Positions 1 through 5,582 of a stretch of DNA of 9,051 nucleotides are shown in pieces. The DNA comes from Candidatus Jorgensenbacteria bacterium GWA1_54_12 (lineage in GTDB: Bacteria > Patescibacteriota > Minisyncoccia > UBA6257 > GWB1-50-10), in assembly GCA_001779505.1 (NCBI GenBank), contig MFKH01000010.1, forward strand, positions 32,323-41,373. The letters run 5' to 3'. The notes below the pieces were generated by a model. That model made no database searches, had not been told where the DNA came from, and worked only from the letters and a program-made list of their open reading frames with translations. The first letter of the stretch is position 1, and each line of letters begins with the position of its first letter. The position numbers and the translations under genes were made by a program.

Positions 1-1
1 C

Positions 2-649
2 GTCGTGAGTGGGAATCCGGCAAGTGAGCTCTATAAGAAGGCGGAGAAAGACCGCATCCCGCGAGCCCGCTTCGCCGGGGAAGAGGGGTTGACTCCGCGG
101 ACTGCTTGTGGCAGTATGTTTTACAGCGTACTTATCCTCCTCTCACACGCATTCGGCATTTCGGCGGAATCATACGATTCGCGCATTGACGCCGCCTCGC
201 TTGAAGCGCAGGGAGAGCATCTTGCGGAAAAATTTGAGGGCAGGACGCCTCTCGTCTATACGACGCACCACTACCACGCACTTGGCCCAATCTGGAAATT
301 AATTTTCAACGAAACGGCAAAAACTCCGGCATTCAGCCACCACTTGCCCGGGTTAGCACATGGCGAGATAGCCGGTTTTTCCGCCGGAGGAGAAGCATTC
401 CACGCACTCTTTCTTACTGACCCCGATGGGAGAGCGGAGCGGAAAGAATCCGCGGAAAGATTGAGGCAGGTGTTCAAGCGGCTCATGCCGGTCGAGGACA
501 TCATACTCCAGGGAAAGGACCCGTTTGAGAAGTTGTGGAAAAGCGTCATTCTCGCGCACTGGACGGGACTGTATATGGCAAAACAGAAAAAGGTAGACCC
601 AATGACCTCGTCGCTCATTGCCCAGGTGGTGAAATGGCAGACACGCTAG
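2..649 (+). CDS. Bifunctional phosphoglucose/phosphomannose isomerase, C-terminal part (5' end outside the window)
   Basis: This is the distal part of a SIS-fold sugar isomerase of the archaeal/bacterial PGI/PMI type (bact-PGI_C family), which interconverts fructose-6-phosphate with glucose-6-phosphate or mannose-6-phosphate in the cytoplasm. The reading frame is open to the left edge, and the first in-window start (GTG at 5) falls in mid-domain, so the gene begins upstream. Counting from that GTG, residues 1-52 resemble the second SIS domain, with the PR pair (R32) at the phosphate/substrate region. Residues 83-212 match bact-PGI_C: N102-E103, then H119 in LAHGE exactly 16 residues later. 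This spacing equals that of the catalytic Glu203 and His219 of the Pyrobaculum enzyme, as I recall them. The C-terminal VDPMTSSLIAQVVK supplies the probable catalytic Lys (K210). The last 30 bases, including K210 and the TAG stop, overlap the downstream tRNA-Leu gene. Family assignment is from remembered motifs, with no search run. Confidence 0.82.
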   Translation, partial: VVSGNPASELYKKAEKDRIPRARFAGEEGLTPRTACGSMFYSVLILLSHAFGISAESYDSRIDAASLEAQGEHLAEKFEGRTPLVYTTHHYHALGPIWKLIFNETAKTPAFSHHLPGLAHGEIAGFSAGGEAFHALFLTDPDGRAERKESAERLRQVFKRLMPVEDIILQGKDPFEKLWKSVILAHWTGLYMAKQKKVDPMTSSLIAQVVKWQTR

Positions 650-702
650 CTTCAGGGGCTAGTGACCGCAAGGTCGTGTGGGTTCAAATCCCACCCTGGG
701 CA
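620..702 (+). tRNA. tRNA-Leu (anticodon CAG)
   Basis: The whole cloverleaf can be drawn. The acceptor stem GCCCAGG (620-626) pairs with CCTGGGC (695-701), with A702 as discriminator. The D-stem GTG/CAC (629-631, 642-644) encloses a loop carrying A14 and the G18-G19 pair. The anticodon stem CTAGC/GCTAG (646-650, 658-662) encloses loop TTCAGGG, with anticodon CAG at 653-655 and G37. A long class II variable arm has stem GACC/GGTC (664-667, 672-675) closed by a GCAA tetraloop. The T-stem GTGGG/CCCAC encloses TTCAAAT (683-689). The long variable arm and the CAG anticodon identify leucine, reading CUG. CCA is not encoded, because CTA follows the acceptor stem, so a CCA-adding enzyme is needed. The 5' 30 bases also encode the end of the isomerase. 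No separate promoter is convincing, so co-transcription with that gene is likely. Confidence 0.95.
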
Positions 703-718
703 CTACAAAAATAAACAC

Positions 719-2503
719 ATGATACAAAAAACAAGGACACGAACGAGAACGAGAACGGTTCATTCAAGTAAAACGGCACCGCACGCGGCGCATCCGCGCA
801 CGGCGGCACACCGCATCGCAAAACCCGTAAAACGGAGCGAGACGGGCGACGTGGTACGCTTCATTCCCCTTGGGGGACTGGAAGAGGTTGGCCGCAACAT
901 GATGGCGCTTGAGTACAAGGACGAAATTATCGTCATTGACGCAGGCCTGCAGTTTCCCGAGGAAGAAACGCCGGGCATTGACTTCATTATCCCCAACACG
1001 ACGTATCTTGAAGGAAAAAAAGCGAACATCAAAGGGCTTATCATCACGCACGGCCACTACGACCACATTGGCGCTCTGCCGTATGTTCTGGACAAGCTCG
1101 GAAATCCGCCAATTTTCACCTCCGAGTTTACAAAAGAAGTCATCAAAAAGCGTCAGGAGGAATTTCCACACGCACCGACGCCGATTTTCCACATCGTGAA
1201 AGCAGGCGAGTCGCGGGAACTTTCACCGCACATCACCGCACACTTCTTCGGTGTGACGCACAATATTCCCGATGGTATCGGCATTATGTTTGAAACGCCG
1301 GTCGGCACCATTGTACACCCGGGAGAGTTTAAATTTGACTACGATGCAGAAGGAAAACCGCGGGGATTGGAAATTTGGGAAGAATTAGGGAAGCGCGGCG
1401 TGCACACCCTGATGTTGGACAGCACGAATGCCGGCGTGCCGGGATTCTCCATGTCGGAGCGCGTCGTGGAGCAGGAAATTGAAAAGCTCCTGAAAGGAGC
1501 GCACGGGCGCGTCATTATCTCAACATTCGCCTCGCTCATTGACCGCTTTGCCGAGATTATAAAGATTGCGGAACGCCTGGGGAAAGTCGTCGCGCTTGCC
1601 GGCTATTCTCTGAAAACGAACTTTGAGATTGCAAAACGCCTGGGGTACGCAAAAGTTGACGCAAAAACCGTCGTACCAATTGAGGAGATAGGGAAACACC
1701 CCGACAACAAAGTCGTGATTCTTGCGACGGGCGCGCAGGGTGAAAAGAAAGCTGGACTCACGCGTATGGCAACCGGCGAGCATAAGCAGGTTCACTTTAA
1801 GCCGAGCGATACGGTCGTCTTGTCATCGTCAGTTGTTCCCGGCAATGAAGTGAGCGTGCAGAATCTGAAAGACACGATTGCCCGCCAAGGACCGGCAATT
1901 TACGACTACAAAATGCTTGACGTTCACTCCTCGGGTCACGCGCCGCAAGAAGACCTGAAAGCGGTTTTGAGGATGACGAACCCGAAGTTTTTCATTCCCA
2001 TTCACGGCTACTTCTTTATGCGCCGCCAGAACGCCCAGCTTGCGCTGGACCTTGGCATGAAACCCGACAACATCACACTTGCCGACAACGGCAGGGTGGT
2101 TGAAATCAGAAAAGCATCTGTGAAAATGACCGACGAGGAAGTGCCGTCATCGTACGTCTTGGTGGATGGATTGGGAGTAGGGGATGTCGGCGAAGTGGTC
2201 TTGCGTGACCGGCGAGCTCTCGCAACGCACGGCATGGTTGTCGCCATCGTCGTTTTGGGCAGGCGGAGCGGCAAGGTCATGAAGAACCCTGACATTATCT
2301 CGCGCGGGTTCATCTACCTCCGCGAAAGCCAGGAGCTTTTGAACGAAGTGCGCCACCGCATTCGCGGCATTGTCGGACGCATTCCCAATGCGCCGATTGA
2401 TGCGGATTACCTGAAAACCCTGATACGCGACCAGATTGCCGAATTTCTGTACAAGAAAACGCATCGCCGTCCGATGGTGCTTCCTGTTATCATAGAGATA
2501 TGA
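719..2503 (+). CDS. rnj: Ribonuclease J (metallo-beta-lactamase/beta-CASP RNase)
   Basis: A 594-residue protein of the RNase J family, which combines endonuclease and 5'-3' exonuclease activity in mRNA decay and rRNA/tRNA maturation. The ATG at 719 is preferred because the open frame upstream runs into the tRNA; there is no clear Shine-Dalgarno site. Residues 1-40 are a basic extension with a TRTRTRTRT run (5-13). The catalytic core begins near residue 44 with a VRFIPLGGLEEVGRN stretch. Metal-site motifs are HGHYDH at 111-116, His181 in THNIPDG, HPGEFKFD around 201-208 with Glu203 where the family normally has Asp, and DSTNAGVPGF after it. The beta-CASP/RMMBL part has HSSGHAPQ (His403, His407) and PIHGYFF (His429). 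The C-terminal domain ends with the typical TxRRPMVLPVI tail. The stop overlaps the trpS start as ATGA, implying translational coupling. Length fits a family of about 550-600 residues plus the extension. Confidence 0.95.
   Translation: MIQKTRTRTRTRTVHSSKTAPHAAHPRTAAHRIAKPVKRSETGDVVRFIPLGGLEEVGRNMMALEYKDEIIVIDAGLQFPEEETPGIDFIIPNTTYLEGKKANIKGLIITHGHYDHIGALPYVLDKLGNPPIFTSEFTKEVIKKRQEEFPHAPTPIFHIVKAGESRELSPHITAHFFGVTHNIPDGIGIMFETPVGTIVHPGEFKFDYDAEGKPRGLEIWEELGKRGVHTLMLDSTNAGVPGFSMSERVVEQEIEKLLKGAHGRVIISTFASLIDRFAEIIKIAERLGKVVALAGYSLKTNFEIAKRLGYAKVDAKTVVPIEEIGKHPDNKVVILATGAQGEKKAGLTRMATGEHKQVHFKPSDTVVLSSSVVPGNEVSVQNLKDTIARQGPAIYDYKMLDVHSSGHAPQEDLKAVLRMTNPKFFIPIHGYFFMRRQNAQLALDLGMKPDNITLADNGRVVEIRKASVKMTDEEVPSSYVLVDGLGVGDVGEVVLRDRRALATHGMVVAIVVLGRRSGKVMKNPDIISRGFIYLRESQELLNEVRHRIRGIVGRIPNAPIDADYLKTLIRDQIAEFLYKKTHRRPMVLPVIIEI
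728..760 (+). repeat. Short Thr-Arg coding repeat at the 5' end of rnj
   Basis: An imperfect six-base period (ACA AGG ACA CGA ACG AGA ACG AGA ACG) encodes alternating Thr and Arg at residues 5-13 of RNase J. The third unit onward is a perfect repeat of ACGAGA. Codons differ between the first units (AGG, CGA, AGA), so part of the pattern is maintained at protein level and part looks like recent slippage. Confidence 0.7.
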
Positions 2504-3474
2504 CGAAACCGGTTCTTGTTTCCGGTATCCAACCCTCGGGGCGCCTCCATATCGGGAATTTTGTGGGGGCCCTGAGGCATTTCAAAGAACTGCAGGACTC
2601 GGGTGATTACGAGTGCTTGTTCTTCGTCGCCGACTATCATTCCATAACCGAACCTTTCAGACCGGACATGAAAGGAAAAGAAGTGAAGGATGTTGTGCGG
2701 ATGTTTCTTGCCGCCGGTCTTTCACCCCAAAAAAGCACCATCTTCGTTCAATCGCATATCTCCGCACACACGGAGCTTGCATGGATTTTTTCTACTCTGA
2801 CCCCGTTCGGAGAGCTCTCGCGCATGACGCAGTTCAAAGAAAAATCAGTGCGTCAGCCGTCGGCAAATATAGGCCTCTTCACGTATCCCGTCCTCATGGC
2901 CGCCGACATTTTGCTCTACGATACGGCAGTCGTGCCGGTCGGGGACGACCAGCTCCAGCACCTTGAATTTACGCGCACTATCGCGCGGAAATTTAACGCA
3001 AAGTTCGGCAAGGTCTTTACCGAACCGAAACCGCTTATGACCGACATCCCGCGCCTTATGAGCTTGCATGACTCGGAAAAAAAGATGAGTAAATCAGTGC
3101 CGGCCGGATGTTTGTATCTGGATGACGCGCCGGACGATATACGAAAGAAGATTGCCTCGGCCGTAACCGATTCGGGAGGCAAGGTGCGTTACAGCATAAA
3201 AAAAGGAGGCGGCATTTCAAACCTGATGCGCATATACGGAGCATTTGCGGACCTCCCAATGAAAGATGTTGAGAAGGTGTTTGAGGGAAAAGGGTACAAG
3301 GAATTCAAATCAGCCCTCGCCGAGCTTTTGATTAAAAAACTCTCGCCGTTCAGGGAAGCGCGGTATTCCGATAAGGAACTTGAGAAAGTCATTGCACAGG
3401 GAGACAAAAAAGCCCGCGCTTTGGCGGACGTGAAACTGACGGAGGTTAAGAAAAAAATCGGCCTGACCCGATAA
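2500..3474 (+). CDS. trpS: Tryptophan--tRNA ligase (TrpRS)
   Basis: A 324-residue class Ic aminoacyl-tRNA synthetase that activates tryptophan with ATP and charges tRNA-Trp in the cytoplasm. The N-terminus has the bacterial TrpRS opening SGIQPSGRLHIGN, with the HIGH-type signature at residues 17-20. ECLFFVADYHSIT (38-50) and GDDQLQHLEFTR (148-159) line the tryptophan and ATP site. KMSKS is intact at 195-199, and the helical anticodon-binding part follows. Length is normal for bacterial TrpRS (about 320-340). The ATG overlaps the rnj stop by four bases and no Shine-Dalgarno site stands out, so translation probably couples to rnj. The gene ends 20 bases before the stop of the convergent S1 gene, with an inverted repeat between them. 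Confidence 0.97.
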   Translation: MTKPVLVSGIQPSGRLHIGNFVGALRHFKELQDSGDYECLFFVADYHSITEPFRPDMKGKEVKDVVRMFLAAGLSPQKSTIFVQSHISAHTELAWIFSTLTPFGELSRMTQFKEKSVRQPSANIGLFTYPVLMAADILLYDTAVVPVGDDQLQHLEFTRTIARKFNAKFGKVFTEPKPLMTDIPRLMSLHDSEKKMSKSVPAGCLYLDDAPDDIRKKIASAVTDSGGKVRYSIKKGGGISNLMRIYGAFADLPMKDVEKVFEGKGYKEFKSALAELLIKKLSPFREARYSDKELEKVIAQGDKKARALADVKLTEVKKKIGLTR

Positions 3475-3479
3475 CCCTT

Positions 3480-3500
3480 GATTAGAGCTTAGCTCTAATC
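3480..3500. terminator. Perfect hairpin between convergent trpS and S1 genes
   Basis: The arms GATTAGAGC (3480-3488) and GCTCTAATC (3492-3500) are perfect reverse complements around a 3-base loop. The repeat begins six bases after the trpS stop, and its right arm includes the minus-strand stop codon of the S1 gene (3495-3497). A symmetric hairpin between two convergent genes suits a bidirectional transcription end. No T-run follows on either strand, so it is not a textbook intrinsic terminator; it may only block decay or slow RNA polymerase. Confidence 0.5.
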
Positions 3501-4580
3501 AGACGCTTTGAGAGTAAGCGTAATCCGCTCCTCATCGGGCTTTATGTCTTTCACGACGAACGTGTAGCGCTTGCCTTTTTCCAGGCGCTTTTTCATTTCG
3601 TCCACGCCGCCGAAGTCAGTTACGTGTGCCTGTCCCTGCAAACCGCCGATATTTATAATGGCGCCGAAGGGCGTTAGGGCATACACCTCGCCTTGAACTT
3701 CACTGCCAACGGCATAGGCACTCGCGGCGTCCTTCCACGGGTTCTCTGCAAGCACCTTGAGAGAGAGTGATACTTTGCCGTCTTTAATATCAATGATTTG
3801 CGCCCGCACCGCGTCGTTCAAGTTCACGATTTCCTTGGGGTTCGTGACGGTGCGGTAGGCAAGCTCGGACACATGAATAAGCCCTTCAACTTCCGGGTTA
3901 TCGGTAAACTTCACGAAAACGCCAAAGTCGGCGATGCCGGAAACGATGCCTTCTATGACTTGCCCGGCGCTGTATGCCTTGACGAGCTCTGCCGTATTCG
4001 CCTCGGCGGCGGCCCGTTCGGAAATGATGAGTTTCTCGGTACGGGGATTGCAGTCAATGATTTTAACCTTCAGCTCTTTCCCGATGAGTTCGGCGAGTTT
4101 TGCCTCAATCTTTCCCTTGTCGCTGTCTTCAACGCGAGGGTAATGCTCCGGCGAAAGCTGTGATGCGGGAAGGAACGCTTTGACCCCTTCCACGTCCGCA
4201 ACAAGCCCGCCTTTATTTGCGGCGCTCGGCGCGACGGCAAAAACCTCTTCCTTGCCGAACAGCTCTTCCAGTTTGAGCCAGCTCTGCTGGCGCGCCGCGG
4301 CGGCAAGCGAAAGCTCCACGAAGCCGTCCTCGTTGTCTACCTCAACTACCTTCGCCTGAATATCGGTGCCCACTTCCGCTTTGCGGGCCACATCCCGCGC
4401 GTGCATAAGCTCGCCGCGGTAAATGACACCCGTTCCATACGTGCCCAAGTCAACGATGATGGTGCGCGGGTTTTTGGCGATGACGCGTCCCGCGACCAGG
4501 TCGCCCGCCTTTACAAACGTAAAGAGGTCCCCGTGGTCTTTTATGAAATTCGTAAATGCGTTTTGTTTGACCCGTACCAT
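3495..4580 (-). CDS. rpsA: Ribosomal protein S1-like protein with four S1 domains
   Basis: A 361-residue RNA-binding protein. Four S1 (OB-fold) repeats are visible at about residues 26-92, 111-188, 206-275 and 292-358. The third is the most typical (GIVSGIADFGVFVKF, GLIHVSEL, then a VSLSLK end). The second carries the GGLVADVEGVKAFLPASQ pattern characteristic of bacterial S1 domain 2, which supports ribosomal protein S1 rather than another S1-repeat protein. Its role would be mRNA binding at the 30S subunit. E. coli S1 has six domains, but shorter four-domain forms are common. The frame opens 16 codons further up at an ATG at 4628. I chose 4580 because the conserved part starts soon after it, AGGGAAG lies just upstream, and a promoter-like pair predicts transcription starting near 4583. 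The gene stands alone on the minus strand, divergent from the MBL gene and convergent with trpS. Confidence 0.88.
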   Translation of the reverse strand: MVRVKQNAFTNFIKDHGDLFTFVKAGDLVAGRVIAKNPRTIIVDLGTYGTGVIYRGELMHARDVARKAEVGTDIQAKVVEVDNEDGFVELSLAAAARQQSWLKLEELFGKEEVFAVAPSAANKGGLVADVEGVKAFLPASQLSPEHYPRVEDSDKGKIEAKLAELIGKELKVKIIDCNPRTEKLIISERAAAEANTAELVKAYSAGQVIEGIVSGIADFGVFVKFTDNPEVEGLIHVSELAYRTVTNPKEIVNLNDAVRAQIIDIKDGKVSLSLKVLAENPWKDAASAYAVGSEVQGEVYALTPFGAIINIGGLQGQAHVTDFGGVDEMKKRLEKGKRYTFVVKDIKPDEERITLTLKASD

Positions 4581-4589
4581 TGCTTCCCT

Positions 4590-4618
4590 AGCGTACCCGA
4601 AGGTAAATTGAAAATCAA
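4590..4618 (-). promoter_or_regulatory. Predicted promoter for the S1 gene
   Basis: Read on the minus strand, TTGATT (4618-4613) is followed after 17 bases by TACGCT (4595-4590), a sigma-70-like -35/-10 pair at ideal spacing. The start point would be near 4583, only a few bases before the ATG at 4580. The -10 is imperfect, and the site is predicted from sequence alone. Confidence 0.45.
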
Positions 4619-4636
4619 GGCAATTCATCGTACGAT
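4608..4636 (+). promoter_or_regulatory. Predicted promoter for the MBL-fold gene and its downstream run
   Basis: TTGAAA (4608-4613) is followed after exactly 17 bases by TACGAT (4631-4636), a good sigma-70-like pair. The ATG of the next gene lies at 4643, seven bases after the -10, so the predicted transcript starts at or next to the start codon. Its -35 overlaps the -35 of the opposite promoter by one base. Confidence 0.55.
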
Positions 4637-4642
4637 AAGGGT

Positions 4643-5191
4643 ATGATTGTAACGCGTCACGGTGAGGGATATTTCAAGCTCCAATCGGGAAAAACAACCA
4701 TTCTCATTGACCCCACAGACAACCGCTCCATGAAAGGCGCGGCGGTCGCGCTTTTTACCGAAGAAGGCGGCGGGAATGCGGGAGGGGAAAGCGATGGAGC
4801 GTTTGTCATACGCCACGCGGGAGAGTACGGCGTTTCAGGCATTCATATAGAAGGGTGGCAGACGGACCCCGCCGACGCGCGTGCGTTTTTCACGGTAACC
4901 TGCGACGGCGTGACCTTTGGTGTATTCGGCGATATGCGCCGCGAGCCCGGGGCGGAACTTTTAGAACACGTGCAAAACATTGACGTGGCTCTCGCTCCGT
5001 CCCGCCGCGAAACGATTCACGACGTTGCGCATTTCTTAAGGCAGATTGAACCGAGCATTGTTATTCCCACTCACGGCGACGAGGGCGTTCTTATCAAGGA
5101 ATTTGGCGGCGAGGCGAAGAAAGAAGAGAAGCTTGTTTTCAAAAAGAGCGACCTTGAAGAAGGTGCTATGAAAGTAGTGTGCCTGAAATAG
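4643..5191 (+). CDS. Metallo-beta-lactamase-fold protein lacking the HxHxDH zinc motif
   Basis: A 182-residue protein resembling the small UlaG/COG2220-like (Lactamase_B_3) branch of the metallo-beta-lactamase superfamily. The opening MIVTRHGEGYFKLQSGK and ILIDP (20-24) form the usual first strands. HAGEYGVSGIHIEGW (58-72) matches the family's PGEYEV-type turn. FGVFGD (92-97) keeps the family Asp, and IEPSIVIPTHGD (135-146) keeps the late His144. Between residues 33 and 57, where HxHxDH should lie, there is only a Gly/Glu-rich stretch with no histidine. Metal hydrolase activity is therefore doubtful; a structural or regulatory role is possible, but the function is unknown. The family-typical N-terminus supports the ATG at 4643. 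It is the first gene of a co-directional run leading into gyrA and is followed nine bases later by the small membrane protein gene. Confidence 0.75.
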   Translation: MIVTRHGEGYFKLQSGKTTILIDPTDNRSMKGAAVALFTEEGGGNAGGESDGAFVIRHAGEYGVSGIHIEGWQTDPADARAFFTVTCDGVTFGVFGDMRREPGAELLEHVQNIDVALAPSRRETIHDVAHFLRQIEPSIVIPTHGDEGVLIKEFGGEAKKEEKLVFKKSDLEEGAMKVVCLK

Positions 5192-5200
5192 GCGGAGTTT

Positions 5201-5578
5201 ATGAACACGGCAAAATTCGTTCAATGGATAAAGCGGCTGCAGGGAGCTGACGAAAGAGTGAAGCGCCGGTGGCTCATTGCGGGCACCACGGCGGTTATGG
5301 TTGTTGTTATCGGGCTTTGGGTGGGGTACATGAACGCCGTCGTAAAGCCGCTCGCTTCACCGGCTGTGTCCGCTGACAAAGAAATCGTGTCCGCCGATAG
5401 ACAGATAGGTGACACGGCTCCGGAGGAGCCGAAAGAAAACATCATTACCGCCTTTGTGCGGGGCGTGCGCGTTATTGCATTATGGATAGGGAGAAATGTG
5501 AGCTACGCCGCGCAAGGCGCGCAGAAAGTCATACAAAACCTAGGTCTTGGCGGCAAGGAATACACGCTTCAAAACTAA
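5201..5578 (+). CDS. Small single-pass membrane protein, function unknown
   Basis: A 125-residue protein I cannot assign to a family. A basic N-terminal segment ([14 protein letters not shown], 11-24) precedes a hydrophobic helix at about 24-44, so the N-terminus is probably cytoplasmic and the rest outside. Residues 50-80 are Pro/Ala/Asp/Glu-rich and look flexible, with a short VSADKE/VSADRQ duplication. Residues 81-113 alternate hydrophobic and basic residues ([18 protein letters not shown]) and could form an amphipathic, membrane-lying helix. GGCGGAG just before the ATG is one of the better ribosome-binding sites in this window. The gene sits nine bases after the MBL-fold gene and four bases before gyrA, so the three are probably co-transcribed. 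Its reading frame, ribosome-binding site and tight packing argue that it is real. Confidence 0.75.
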   Translation: MNTAKFVQWIKRLQGADERVKRRWLIAGTTAVMVVVIGLWVGYMNAVVKPLASPAVSADKEIVSADRQIGDTAPEEPKENIITAFVRGVRVIALWIGRNVSYAAQGAQKVIQNLGLGGKEYTLQN

Positions 5579-5582
5579 CACT

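Noticed and set aside
549..577. Possible tRNA promoter, TTCTCG then TATATG with a 17-base spacer
   Set aside because: The -35 matches the consensus at only half its positions, and the site would give a leader of about 36 bases inside coding sequence. Chance is a sufficient explanation.
662..718. In-frame GTG start for RNase J at 662, which would add 19 residues
   Set aside because: It lies inside the tRNA anticodon stem and would translate most of the tRNA's 3' half. The ATG at 719 is the first start outside the tRNA.
3798..4163. 121-codon plus-strand open frame inside the S1 gene
   Set aside because: It is antisense to conserved S1 repeats and is explained by codon bias of the real gene.
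4581..4628. Upstream ATG at 4628 for the S1 gene
   Set aside because: The extra 16 residues lack S1-like sequence, and that start would lie upstream of the predicted S1 start point. It remains possible if the promoter call is wrong.
5370..5404. Short duplication encoding VSADKE/VSADRQ in the small membrane protein
   Set aside because: Two imperfect copies in a low-complexity linker are too few to call a repeat element.
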